Position numbers and translations under genes: made by a program | In this document: positions 45,850-54,773 of the stretch, piece after piece | Numbering within the stretch: the first letter of the stretch is position 1 | How the letters are laid out: each line of letters begins with the position of its first letter | The notes under the pieces: generated by a model | Databases searched by the model: none | Told to the model about the DNA's origin: nothing | What the model saw: the letters and a program-made list of their open reading frames with translations, nothing else | Assembly (NCBI RefSeq): GCF_003337235.1 | Contig: NZ_QPJC01000003.1 | Span: 99,724-163,723 of the forward strand | Length of the DNA: 64,000 nucleotides | Reading direction: 5' to 3' | DNA from: Halopolyspora algeriensis | Lineage (GTDB): Bacteria > Actinomycetota > Actinomycetes > Mycobacteriales > Pseudonocardiaceae

Positions 45850-45994
45850 ACGGTGTCCAGGATAGGCAATCGGGGATGAGGGCACGTGGCCATCGTCGAC
45901 CAACGTCGCTGATCGGCGTTTCCATCCTGCCCACACCCCGCGTGACACCCGGCAGTGAGCAAGGACACACGCGCACAGCCGGCCCGCCGTCCCG

Positions 45995-46060
45995 GGGCGC
46001 TACGCGTGTTCGGCGCGGCAGAGGTAGGCGGTGGGGGTGTCGCCGATGCGGGTCAGCACC
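45995..46060. repeat. Left 66-bp direct repeat (copy of the THUMP-like gene's 3' end)
   Basis: Identical to 47583-47648 at 64 of 66 positions; the two differences are in the bases just before the stop codon. Read on the minus strand it encodes VLTRIGDTPTAYLCRAEHA plus a stop, i.e. the C-terminus of the THUMP-like protein, here detached from the gene. It opens with its own ATGAAG at 46062-46067. Confidence 0.9.
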
Positions 46061-46081
46061 TTCATTGTTTGATACATTAGT

Positions 46082-46105
46082 GTTACTAACAAGCATGTTA
46101 GTAAC
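46082..46105 (+). promoter_or_regulatory. Perfect 9-bp inverted repeat before the ATPase gene
   Basis: GTTACTAAC (46082-46090) and GTTAGTAAC (46097-46105) are separated by AAGCAT. The repeat lies 11 bases before the ATPase ATG, between a TACATT-like -10 hexamer and the GGAGGAG ribosome site. It should be an operator, or a recombinase core site given the flanking direct repeats. Confidence 0.7.
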
Positions 46106-46116
46106 TTGGAGGAGCA

Positions 46117-47550
46117 ATGGCTCGTTTCGTCGGGCGTACCCGGGAGTTGAGGATCCTCGACGAGGAGCTCGCACGAGTCTCGAGGACCCCGGACGACGAT
46201 CGCCCCGGACGCTGCCTTCTCGTCCGAGGTCGCCGCCGTGTCGGGAAGTCCCGCCTGATAGAGACCTTTGTGGACCGTTCCGGTGCGGCAGCCTTGTACT
46301 TCACCGCGAGCGGGGTACCCACCGAAGCCGAGCTGGCCGGTCTCCGCCGGGACGCGCAGGAGTCCTCGCTTCCCGCACGGGATCTTCTCGGAGCAGGTCA
46401 ACCGAGCAACTGGGATGACGCACTTCGACTACTCGCGGCATCGCTGCCCGAGGACACACCGAGCGTGGTCGTCATCGACGAGCTGCCCTACCTGATGGAT
46501 GACGACCACGCTTTCGAAGGCACCCTGCAACGAGCCTGGGATCGTCACCTCTCGCGCAAACCGGTGCTGTTGATCCTGGTCGGTTCGGACCTGTCGATGA
46601 TGGAGGCACTCGACGACTACCGACGGCCGTTCCATCAGCGTGGCAGGGAAATGGTGATCGGTCCGCTGACTCCGCTCGATTTGGCCTCCATGCTGGATCT
46701 CGAAGCCGCCGACGCCTTCGATGCGTACCTGGTCACCGGTGGACTCCCGCTGATCTGCACCGACTGGGAAGCGGGGCAGGACCTGTGGGGATTCCTCGAG
46801 CGATCCCTGGCCAATCCCACCTCGCCACTGCTCGTCTCGGCGGAACGCTCGCTGGCAGCGGAATTTCCCGAGCATGTCCAGGCTCGGACCGTCCTGAGTG
46901 CGATCGGTTCGGGAGAACGCACGTTCACCAACATCGCCAAGGCAGCGGGAGGCATCGCCTCCGCACCACTGCAGCGATCGCTGACGAGCTTGACCCGAAA
47001 ACGGGTCGTGGCCGGAGAGCTCCCACTGTCAACCAGGCCTTCGAAGGAGCGGCGCTACCACATCACCGATCCCTACCTCCGGTTCTGGCTGCGTTTCCTC
47101 GCCCCCTCGATGGCCGAGATCGAACGCGGCCGTGGAGACCTGACCCTTGAGCGCATCCGGCGCGACTGGACCACGTGGCGCGGACGTGCTGTCGAACCGG
47201 TGATCAAAGAGGCACTCGCACGAAAACTTCCCGACGAGCACCTTCCCGCCGCACCCGCCATCGGCGGCTACTGGACCCGGACGAACGATGTCGAGCTCGA
47301 CATCGTCGGCGCTGATCGTTCTCCCGTGGCAGGCCGCCTTCTTTTCGTCGGTTCGGTCAAATGGCTCGAACGCTGCCCCTTCGACGAACACGATCTCGTG
47401 GAACTCCAGCGTCACCGTGCCGCCCTCACGAGCGAGCCGGTACCCACCATCGCCGTGTCCCGAAGCGGGGTCTCCTGCCGGGGACTGCACACGAGCTACG
47501 AACCTCACGATCTTCTCGAGGCATGGGCCGACAGCGCCCGAGTACCATGA
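46117..47550 (+). CDS. Solitary AAA ATPase with DUF234-type C-terminal domain
   Basis: A 477-residue protein of the archaeal-ATPase class sporadic in bacteria. FVGRTRELRILDEELARV opens the fold, Walker A RGRRRVGKSRLIETF is near residue 36, Walker B VVVIDELPYLM near 125, then sensor motif LILVGSDLSMMEAL. A winged-helix segment (ERTFTNIAKAAGG) and a C-terminal PD-(D/E)xK-like part (NDVELDIVGADR ... LLFVGSVKWLERC) follow. The E/D and K residues of a nuclease core may be present (ELDIVG and SVKW). ATG follows TTGGAGGAG. The gene sits alone between 66-bp repeats, which suggests transfer as a unit. Function unknown; defence or partition are guesses. Confidence 0.8.
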   Translation: MARFVGRTRELRILDEELARVSRTPDDDRPGRCLLVRGRRRVGKSRLIETFVDRSGAAALYFTASGVPTEAELAGLRRDAQESSLPARDLLGAGQPSNWDDALRLLAASLPEDTPSVVVIDELPYLMDDDHAFEGTLQRAWDRHLSRKPVLLILVGSDLSMMEALDDYRRPFHQRGREMVIGPLTPLDLASMLDLEAADAFDAYLVTGGLPLICTDWEAGQDLWGFLERSLANPTSPLLVSAERSLAAEFPEHVQARTVLSAIGSGERTFTNIAKAAGGIASAPLQRSLTSLTRKRVVAGELPLSTRPSKERRYHITDPYLRFWLRFLAPSMAEIERGRGDLTLERIRRDWTTWRGRAVEPVIKEALARKLPDEHLPAAPAIGGYWTRTNDVELDIVGADRSPVAGRLLFVGSVKWLERCPFDEHDLVELQRHRAALTSEPVPTIAVSRSGVSCRGLHTSYEPHDLLEAWADSARVP

Positions 47551-47582
47551 GCACGATCGAACCGCGAGCGATGTAGCTCGTC

Positions 47583-47648
47583 GGGCGCTACGTGCGTTCG
47601 GCGCGGCAGAGGTAGGCGGTGGGGGTGTCGCCGATGCGGGTCAGCACC
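47583..47648. repeat. Right 66-bp direct repeat, within the THUMP-like gene's 3' end
   Basis: The copy that forms the functional 3' end of the methyltransferase gene (47588-48766). Together with 45995-46060 it brackets 1,522 bp that contain only the ATPase gene and its promoter. The outermost matching bases, GGGCG, lie beyond the stop codon. Confidence 0.9.
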
Positions 47649-48766
47649 ACGGTCGCTTCCGCGGTGCCTGCGAGTTTGAGTCTGCGGCGCAGCGCGTCCG
47701 GATCCACGTCCAGGCCTCGCACGAGGATCTCCAGACGACCGACCTCATGTCGCCGCAGCATCGTGCGCAGGGATTTCTCGGTGTAGCGGCCGTGTTCGAG
47801 CACCCGGAACGCGCGCACACCCGGGGGTGGCGCGTCCCCGGTCAGGTAGGCGATCCGCGGATCGAGCTGTCCGAGTCCGTGCCGGGCCGCGTAATGGCGG
47901 ACCAGGCCCGCGCGCACCACGGCACCGTCCGGGTCCACCAGCCACTGCCCCACCTCGCGCACGGGGCACTCGTCCGGTTCGGCGTCCGTGATCTCCCGTG
48001 CGGAACCATCGGAGCCCAGCACCGTGGCACGCCGGTGCACACCCGCCGCGGCAAGCCCGCCGAGCCACAACGACGCCTCACGCACCTGCCCGTCCAGGGA
48101 CACGAGCTCGATCTCGGCCTCGGGCGGGATCCGGTCGAAGTCCAACCCGGGGGCGCACTTGATCACCAGCTCACGGCCCGCGTAGACGTCGAGCAGCTCG
48201 TCCAGCGGAGGCTCGAGGTCGGCCGGGTCCCACCGGCGACGTCCGCCGGTGTCCCTGCGTCCCGGATCGGCGAGCACCGCCGTATCCACGGTCACCGGCC
48301 GCAACGCATCCGCCCGGGCCAGCGGGACGGCATGTCCGTCCACGGCGAGGTTGTGCTGTGCCATCGCCAGCCGTACCGGGTCCAGATCCGAACCGGCACA
48401 GCGTGCGGCCACCGCGGCGACCGCACGCAGGTCCGCACCGATCGAACACGTCACGTCGTGCACAGCACGGCCTGCCAGCCGACGGGCCCGGTGCCGGGCC
48501 ACCGGGCCCGGGGTGGCCTGCTGCAGGGCGTCGTCGGTGAACAGCCATCCGTCCGCGGAATCCAGTTTCGCCCGGGAGCGGCGCCGGAGAACCGCGGTTT
48601 CCAGCACCGCCGCAGCGAAACGCGGACCCACCTGCTTGCGCGCCTCGGCGGTATCGGCGAGCCGGGATGACGCGGTCAGCGGCAGCTGGGACACCGCCGC
48701 AACCGCCGCGTCACCCTCCGGCGATCGCAGGAAGGCGACATCATCGGTGTCGAACGTGTAGGCCAC
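47588..48766 (-). CDS. THUMP-like domain SAM-dependent methyltransferase-fold protein
   Basis: A 392-residue protein found next to core genes in most actinomycetes. AVHDVTCSIGADLRAVAAVA and GSDLDPVRLAMAQHNL form a SAM-binding Rossmann fold, and VDTAVLADPGRRDTGGRRRW is the catalytic-loop region. The C-terminal 80 residues (VGRLEILVRGLDVDPDALRR, then VVLTRIGDTPTAYLCRAERT) are the THUMP-like domain. The substrate is unknown, probably RNA. Its last 20 codons are duplicated at 45995-46060, the other side of the ATPase gene. Confidence 0.8.
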   Translation of the reverse strand: MAYTFDTDDVAFLRSPEGDAAVAAVSQLPLTASSRLADTAEARKQVGPRFAAAVLETAVLRRRSRAKLDSADGWLFTDDALQQATPGPVARHRARRLAGRAVHDVTCSIGADLRAVAAVAARCAGSDLDPVRLAMAQHNLAVDGHAVPLARADALRPVTVDTAVLADPGRRDTGGRRRWDPADLEPPLDELLDVYAGRELVIKCAPGLDFDRIPPEAEIELVSLDGQVREASLWLGGLAAAGVHRRATVLGSDGSAREITDAEPDECPVREVGQWLVDPDGAVVRAGLVRHYAARHGLGQLDPRIAYLTGDAPPPGVRAFRVLEHGRYTEKSLRTMLRRHEVGRLEILVRGLDVDPDALRRRLKLAGTAEATVVLTRIGDTPTAYLCRAERT

Positions 48767-48808
48767 GGCCGCCCGGTCCCTTCCACCGCGAGTACTGGTC
48801 CGACCCGC

Positions 48809-49591
48809 TCACTCGCCGGTGAACTGGGCCTTGCCGGGACCGTTTTCGAGGAACGAGCGCATCCCGATCGTCTGGTCCTCGGTGGCGAACATCGCGGCGA
48901 ACAGGTTGGTCTCGATCTTCAGCCCGCTGTCGAGATCGACGTCGAGGCCGTCGTCGATGGCGGACTTGGCCGCCGCGAGGGCCTGGGCGGCACCACCCAC
49001 GAACTGCTCGGCCCAACGGCGGGCCGCCGCGTAGACGTCGTCGGCGGCCACGAGCTCGTCGACCATGCCCAGCGAGAGTGCCTCCTCGGCCTTGACGAAC
49101 CGGCCGGTGTAGATGATGTCCTTGGCCTTGCTCGGTCCGATCAGCCTGGCCAGGCGCTGCGTACCGCCCGCACCGGGAATGACGCCGAGCAGGATTTCCG
49201 GCTGACCGACCCGAGCGTTGTCGGCGGCGATACGCCGATCGCAGGTCAGGGCCAGCTCGAAACCGCCTCCCAGCGCGTATCCGGTGAGCGCGGCCACCGT
49301 CGGCTTCGGGATCGCCGCCACGGCGTTCATCGCCGCGGACAGCCCGCTGCGTTCCTTGGCGGCCATGTCCCCATAGGACATCTCGGCCATCTCCTTGATG
49401 TCCGCCCCGGCCGCGAAGACCTTCTCGCCGCCGTAGACGATCACCGCGCGCACATCGGAGCGCTCGGCGGCCTCGACGGCCACCTCGTGAAGCTCCTGCT
49501 CGATCCGGCGGTTCAGGGCATTCATCGGAGGGCGGTCCAACCGGATGGTTCCGATGCCACCGTCGACCTCGAGCCTGACCAACTCACCCAC
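48809..49591 (-). CDS. Enoyl-CoA hydratase/isomerase
   Basis: Hydrates trans-2-enoyl-CoA in beta-oxidation or related paths. A 260-residue crotonase: GIGTIRLDRPPMNALNRRIE, KVFAAGADIKEMAEMSY for the CoA-binding oxyanion site, ALTGYALGGGFELALTCDRR, and VGQPEILLGVIPGAGGTQRL with both catalytic glutamates in the expected places. GTG 49591 has GAGGAGG upstream. It follows the ABC ATPase gene in the same direction after about 100 bases and precedes the methyltransferase gene. Confidence 0.88.
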   Translation of the reverse strand: MGELVRLEVDGGIGTIRLDRPPMNALNRRIEQELHEVAVEAAERSDVRAVIVYGGEKVFAAGADIKEMAEMSYGDMAAKERSGLSAAMNAVAAIPKPTVAALTGYALGGGFELALTCDRRIAADNARVGQPEILLGVIPGAGGTQRLARLIGPSKAKDIIYTGRFVKAEEALSLGMVDELVAADDVYAAARRWAEQFVGGAAQALAAAKSAIDDGLDVDLDSGLKIETNLFAAMFATEDQTIGMRSFLENGPGKAQFTGE

Positions 49592-49688
49592 GCCGTAACC
49601 TCCTCGTCGTACTGGCCGTGCGCGCCGAAGGCTACCCCGCGGGCGCACACCCCGTCAGGGTCCGCGGTCCTTCGTCGCGCACACTCCC

Positions 49689-50477
49689 TCAACCGCGGCG
49701 CCGCGCGAAGTACCGATCCCCACTGCGCTGCAGTTCCAGGTCCTGACCGAAGGTCTTCGCCAGGTTGTCCTCGGTGAGCACGTCGTCGAGCAGACCCTGG
49801 GCGACCACACCACCGTCGGCCAGCAGCAGGGCGTGGGTGAATCCGGGCGGGATCTCCTCCACGTGATGCGTCACCAGGGTCATCGCCGGGGCGTCGGGAT
49901 CCATCGCCAGTCCCGACAGCCGCGCGACCAGGTCCTCCCGCCCCCCCAGGTCCAGACCTGCGGCCGGTTCGTCGAGCAGCAGGAGCTCGGGGTCGGTCAT
50001 CAGCGCCCGGGCGATGATCGTGCGCTTGCGCTCCCCCTCGGACAGGGTGGCGAAGGCCCGGTCGGCCAGGTGCGCGATACCGAGCGTGTCCAGCAGTTCC
50101 GCCGCCCGGTCGGTGTCCATCCGGTCGTACTCCTCGCGCCAGCGCCCGAGCACCGCGTATCCGGCGCTGACCACCACGTCGCGGACGAGTTCGTCCCCGG
50201 GCACGCGGGCGGCCACGGCCGCCGAGCACAGCCCGATCCGGGGGCGCAGCTCGAAGACGTTGGTGCGGCCCAGTTGCTCGTCGAGGATCTCGACGGTGCC
50301 GGTCGTGGGGTGCATCTCGGCACCGGCAAGCTTGAGCAGGGTCGTCTTGCCCGCGCCGTTCGGGCCGAGCACCACCCAGCGCTCATCCAGCTCGACCGAC
50401 CAGTCCACGCCGCCCACCAGCAGGTTCTCACCCCGCCGGACACTGACGCCGCCCATCCGGATGACCTGGTCGTCCAC
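49689..50477 (-). CDS. ABC transporter ATP-binding protein
   Basis: A 262-residue soluble ATPase: Walker A VLGPNGAGKTTLLKLAGAEM, Q-loop region, signature LSEGERKRTIIARALMTDP, Walker B LLLLDEPAAGLDLGGREDLV, and switch histidine in LVTHHVEEIPPGFTHALLL. No permease gene adjoins it, so it may act alone, like YlmA-type proteins that occur beside enoyl-CoA hydratase in actinomycetes. The signature is LSEGE instead of LSGGQ, common in this subgroup. Confidence 0.85.
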   Translation of the reverse strand: MDDQVIRMGGVSVRRGENLLVGGVDWSVELDERWVVLGPNGAGKTTLLKLAGAEMHPTTGTVEILDEQLGRTNVFELRPRIGLCSAAVAARVPGDELVRDVVVSAGYAVLGRWREEYDRMDTDRAAELLDTLGIAHLADRAFATLSEGERKRTIIARALMTDPELLLLDEPAAGLDLGGREDLVARLSGLAMDPDAPAMTLVTHHVEEIPPGFTHALLLADGGVVAQGLLDDVLTEDNLAKTFGQDLELQRSGDRYFARRRG

Positions 50478-50642
50478 GTCTACCTCCCAGCCGTGCCTGG
50501 CCCTGTGCCGCCCGCCGATCAGCGCGCGGTTCGTCTCCGTCGGACCGCCTGTCGGCTCCGGCGGCTCCCCTCACCGCTCCATTGTCGCGGTCGCTTCGCA
50601 GGTGTCTGCGCCCGGGAGCACTCACCCGTTGCATCCGCACGT

Positions 50643-53195
50643 TCACCCCGCGAGGACGACCTTGCCCAGTTCCGCCGGGGTGGACAGCAGCGGGTGCCGG
50701 GGCAGCACCCGGACGGTGTATCCGGCCGGGCCGGTGTGGGGCAGCGTCACGGTGGCCTGGTATCCGCCGTCGGCGACGAGGCTCATCGACCGGGTGACGA
50801 AGTCGCACAGCTCGTCGTCGTCATCGACCCGTCCGACGACCACCTCGACATCCACATCGGACGGATCCAGCCCGGCCAGCTCGACCAGAGCCCGCACCGT
50901 CACCTGCCCCCCCAGAAACGGCGTGGCGCCGTCCTCGACGGACATGTGCGTGTCACTGACCCGTACCCGTGCCCACGCCTCGTCCAGCCGCGCCCGGTAA
51001 TCGGCGAGTTCCTTGGCGCCCCGATACCCGTCGCCGGCGACGTCCTGCACCGAACGAGCCGCGGGCGAGTAATAGTGATCGACGTACTCGCGCACCATGC
51101 GCGAGGACTGCACGCGCGGTCCCAACGTGGCCAGCGTGTGCCGCACCATCGACATCCACTTGCCCGGCACGCCGTCGGCGTTGCGGTCGTAGAACATCGG
51201 CGCCACGTGATCGGAGATCAATTCGTAGAGCGCGCCGGCTTCCAGATCGTCGCGGCGGTTGATGTCGGTGACGCCGTCGGCGGTGGGGATGGCCCAGCCG
51301 TTGTACCCGTCGTAGGCCTCGTCCCACCAGCCGTCGCGGATCGACATGTTCAGTCCGCCGTTGAGTGCGGCCTTCATCCCCGAGGTGCCGCAGGCCTCCA
51401 GCGGGCGCAACGGGTTGTTCAGCCACACATCACAACCCGAGTACAGGTAGCGGGCCAGCGACATGTCGTAGTCCGGCAGAAAGACGATCCGGTGCCGCAC
51501 CTCGGGATCGTCGGCGAACCGGACGATCCGCTGGATCATCGCCTTCCCGCCCTCGTCGGCCGGATGCGACTTGCCCGCCACGACGATCTGAACGGGGCGC
51601 TCCGGATCCAGCAGCAGGGACCGCAACCGCTCGGGGTCCCGCAGCATCATCGTGAGCCGCTTGTAGGTGGGCACGCGGCGGGCGAAGCCGATGGTCAGCA
51701 CGTCCGGGTCGAACACGGAGTCGCACCAGCCGAGCTCCAGTTCGGAAGCTCCCCGCTGCAGCCAGGACAGGCGCAGCCTGCGGCGCACCTCGTCGACCAG
51801 GCGCTGGCGCAGGGAACTGCGAATCTCCCACAGCAGCGAGTCGCTGATCGGCTGTATCCCCCGCAGGCCGGCCCCGTGGTCCATTTCGGATTCGCCGATG
51901 AGCTTGCCGAGTTCGCGTGCCGCCCAGGTGGGACCGTGCACCCCGTTGGTCACCGAGGAGATCGGGATTTCCGCACTGCCGAATCCCGGCCACAGCCCGC
52001 TGAACATCGTGCGGCTGACCTCGCCGTGCAAGGCGGAAACCCCGTTGGCCCGCTGAGCCAGCCGCAGCCCCATGTTGGCCATGTTGAACTTGCCGGGATC
52101 GTCCTCGGCTCCCAAGGCCATGATCCGTTCGGTCGGCACCCCCGGCAGCAGCGTCTGCGATGTCCCCTCCCCGAAGTAGTGACGCACCAGGTCGTTCGGG
52201 AACCGGTCGATCCCGGCGGACACGGGCGTATGTGTGGTGAACACCGTTCCCGCTCGTACCGCCGCCACGGCCTCGTCGAACTGCAGCCCCGGGTCGTCCA
52301 GCAGTTCGCGGATCCGCTCCAGGCCGAGGTAGCCCGCATAACCCTCGTTCATGTGGAAGATGTCGGGCTGCGAGGTTCCGGTGAGCAGGCAGTAGGCACG
52401 CACGGCACGGACACCACCGACTCCGGCGAGAATCTCCTGCCGGATCCGGTGATCGGCATCTCCGCCGTAGAGGCGGTCGGTGACTCCCCGCAGATCCTCG
52501 TCGTTGTCGTCGACATCGCTGTCGAGCAGCAGCAGCGGCACCCGGCCCACCTGGGCCTTCCAGATCCGCGCGTGCAGGGTGCGTTCCCCGGGCATCGCCA
52601 CCCGCACCACGATCGGCTCCCCCGCCGGGTCGGTGAGCAGCTCCAGCGGCAACCCGCGCGGATCGAGCACCGGGTAGCTCTCCACCTGCCAGCCCTCGGG
52701 CGACAGCGCCTGGCGGAAATACCCCGAACGGTAGAGCAGACCGACACCGATCAGCGGCAGCCCGAGGTCGGAAGCCGACTTCAGGTGATCGCCCGCGAGG
52801 ACACCGAGCCCCCCGGAGTAGTTCGGCAGCGCCTCGGTCAGTCCGAACTCCATCGAGAAGTAGGCGATCGAGTCCGGCAGCACGCTGCCCTCGTCCCGGC
52901 GTTGCTGATACCAGCGCGGCACGGTCAGGTAGCGGCGCAGGTCCTCGTCCACGGCTCTGGTGCGCGCGAGGAAGTCCTCGTCGCGGGCCAGCCGCTCCAG
53001 CGTTTCGGCGGGAACCCGAGCCAGCAGCCGCAGCGGGTCGCCGCCCACCGCCGACCACACGTCGGCGTCCACCGAGGCGAACAGGTCCTGGGTCGGCGGA
53101 TGCCAGGTCCAGCGCAGGTTGGTCGCCAGCCTGTCCAGTGCGAGCAGCGACTCCGGGAGGTGTGCGCGGACGGTGAAGCGGTGGACGGCTCTCAC
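50643..53195 (-). CDS. glgP: Alpha-glucan (glycogen) phosphorylase
   Basis: Releases glucose-1-phosphate from alpha-1,4-glucans. An 850-residue GT35 enzyme of the actinobacterial AGP type: FSMEFGLTEALPNYSGGLGV near residue 125, MNEGYAGYLGLERIRELL, the active-site loop TNGVHGPTWAARELG, and the PLP lysine in EACGTSGMKAALNGGLNMS. An N-terminal DUF3417 domain (LATNLRWTWHPPTQDLF) is present. GTG 53195 is chosen; ATG 53225 would add ten residues. It diverges from the metallopeptidase pair. Confidence 0.92.
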   Translation of the reverse strand: MRAVHRFTVRAHLPESLLALDRLATNLRWTWHPPTQDLFASVDADVWSAVGGDPLRLLARVPAETLERLARDEDFLARTRAVDEDLRRYLTVPRWYQQRRDEGSVLPDSIAYFSMEFGLTEALPNYSGGLGVLAGDHLKSASDLGLPLIGVGLLYRSGYFRQALSPEGWQVESYPVLDPRGLPLELLTDPAGEPIVVRVAMPGERTLHARIWKAQVGRVPLLLLDSDVDDNDEDLRGVTDRLYGGDADHRIRQEILAGVGGVRAVRAYCLLTGTSQPDIFHMNEGYAGYLGLERIRELLDDPGLQFDEAVAAVRAGTVFTTHTPVSAGIDRFPNDLVRHYFGEGTSQTLLPGVPTERIMALGAEDDPGKFNMANMGLRLAQRANGVSALHGEVSRTMFSGLWPGFGSAEIPISSVTNGVHGPTWAARELGKLIGESEMDHGAGLRGIQPISDSLLWEIRSSLRQRLVDEVRRRLRLSWLQRGASELELGWCDSVFDPDVLTIGFARRVPTYKRLTMMLRDPERLRSLLLDPERPVQIVVAGKSHPADEGGKAMIQRIVRFADDPEVRHRIVFLPDYDMSLARYLYSGCDVWLNNPLRPLEACGTSGMKAALNGGLNMSIRDGWWDEAYDGYNGWAIPTADGVTDINRRDDLEAGALYELISDHVAPMFYDRNADGVPGKWMSMVRHTLATLGPRVQSSRMVREYVDHYYSPAARSVQDVAGDGYRGAKELADYRARLDEAWARVRVSDTHMSVEDGATPFLGGQVTVRALVELAGLDPSDVDVEVVVGRVDDDDELCDFVTRSMSLVADGGYQATVTLPHTGPAGYTVRVLPRHPLLSTPAELGKVVLAG

Positions 53196-53295
53196 GGGTG
53201 CGAACCTTATCTCGCGGGCGGGCATGAACGCCGAAGACCGCATCCACACCGAGGCATCGTCCCCAGTTCCTGCGGCCGGGTGGGAGGCTGGGCTC

Positions 53296-54657
53296 GTGCA
53301 TGCACCACGGGGCGGTCCGGTCGCGGCGGCGGTACTGCTGCTCGCTTTCGTCGTGGCGCTTTCCGGTTGCTCGAACATCGCGGGCACCGCACGACCGACC
53401 GAGGACATCCTCGTCCGGCCGGTCGATCCGTCGTTCGTGTACGGCACCGACGGCAGCGTTGTCGACACGCTGGCGGCCACCGTGGTCACCGATGTGCAGA
53501 CCTACTGGTCCCGGGCTTTCCCGGAACACTTCGGCAGCCCGTGGCGCGACATCGACGGCGGTTTCTTCTCCGTGGACACCACCGCCGAGAACAGTGCTCC
53601 TCCTCCGTGTACCGCCGAGGTCGCCGATCTCGAAGGCAACGCCTTCTACTGTGCCTCGGTGGACGCCATCGCCTGGGACCGCGCGGCCCTGCTTCCCGTC
53701 CTGGTCGAGCACTACGGCCAGGCGGCCGTGCTCACGGTACTCGCCCACGAGATGGGCCACGCGGTGCACCGGCGACACGACCCCGCCTCCGGCGATGCGG
53801 ACACGTCCACCCGTTCCGCACTGACCGAAGCGATCGCCGACTGCTACGCAGGGACCTACACGCGTTGGGTCGTCGACGGTCACTCCGCGCGCCTGCACGT
53901 CCGGAAGGCCCAACTGGACGGTGCGATGCGGGCGCTGACGAGTTTTCGGGCCCCGGCAGGCACTGCGCAGTCCGATGCCGATCCCCACGGCACCGCGTTC
54001 GACCGTGTCTCGGCCTTCCAGGACGGCTACCGCGGTGGACCGGAGGTGTGCGCGGGGATGACGGTGCACAACCGGCGATTCACCAGTGCGCCGGTGACCT
54101 CGGCGCCGGAGCCGCGGAACCGGCCGTTGGAGCAGGTCCTGCGTTCCCGCACGACCGTCATACGGGACTACTTCACCGCGCTCGTCGACCGCAGGGGCGG
54201 GCACTGGGCCACCCCGCCCGTGCGCGGCTCACCTCCGGCGGGATGCGCCACGGACCACCGCGCGCCGGTCTCCTACTGCCCGCGGCCACCCGCGGTGGTC
54301 GTCGATCACCGCGGGCTGGCGCGCGTGCACCACGACATCGGTGATCAGGCGAGCGAGACAGCACTGGCCTCGCGCTATGCACGGGCCGCTCTGCACGCCC
54401 TCGGCACGTCGACAACCGCTGCCGGGACCGCTGGACGGGCGAGCTGCCTCACCGGCGCCTACACCGGTTCGTTGCTGGACGACTCCCGCGGGCATCCTCC
54501 GCTGTCCGCGAGTGATCTGGACGAGGCCGTCACCCTGCTGCTGTCGAACGAGCAGACCGACCGCGCTGCTTCCGCCACGAACGCCCCGACCGGATTCGAC
54601 CGGATCGCGGCTTTCCGCGCGGGCATGCGCGGCGGTCCGGACGCCTGCCGGGGGTGA
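53296..54657 (+). CDS. Secreted lipoprotein zinc metallopeptidase 1
   Basis: A 453-residue lipoprotein. Residues 9-28 form the signal (VAAAVLLLAFVVALSGC) with lipobox LSGC. The N-terminal catalytic half has FYCASVDAIAWDRAALLP, the zinc motif VLAHEMGHAVHRRH near residue 148, and the third ligand in ALTEAIADCYAGTYTRW. The C-terminal half (SYCPRPPAVVVDHRGL, ASCLTGAYTGSLLDD, FDRIAAFRAGMRGGPDAC) repeats the same layout without the HExxH. This is the YpfJ-like neutral zinc metallopeptidase type. GTG 53296 has GGGAGG upstream; ATG 53224 would add an odd extension before the signal. The next gene is its paralog. Confidence 0.8.
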   Translation: MHAPRGGPVAAAVLLLAFVVALSGCSNIAGTARPTEDILVRPVDPSFVYGTDGSVVDTLAATVVTDVQTYWSRAFPEHFGSPWRDIDGGFFSVDTTAENSAPPPCTAEVADLEGNAFYCASVDAIAWDRAALLPVLVEHYGQAAVLTVLAHEMGHAVHRRHDPASGDADTSTRSALTEAIADCYAGTYTRWVVDGHSARLHVRKAQLDGAMRALTSFRAPAGTAQSDADPHGTAFDRVSAFQDGYRGGPEVCAGMTVHNRRFTSAPVTSAPEPRNRPLEQVLRSRTTVIRDYFTALVDRRGGHWATPPVRGSPPAGCATDHRAPVSYCPRPPAVVVDHRGLARVHHDIGDQASETALASRYARAALHALGTSTTAAGTAGRASCLTGAYTGSLLDDSRGHPPLSASDLDEAVTLLLSNEQTDRAASATNAPTGFDRIAAFRAGMRGGPDACRG

Positions 54658-54773
54658 AGGCCGGTGGTGCGGAGGTGATCGGCCGCATGATCCGCGCCCG
54701 TTAGGCTTCCGGGGGCACTCGCCGCCCGGGGCGGCGAAGCGACGGACTCCCGAGCGCAGGATGGGACTCGCCA

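Noticed and set aside
49833-54344. 1,503-codon plus-strand open frame across the ABC, glgP and metallopeptidase region
   Set aside because: Antisense to glgP and ABC genes; low-complexity Gly/Arg/His composition and no motif. High GC content makes such shadow frames long.
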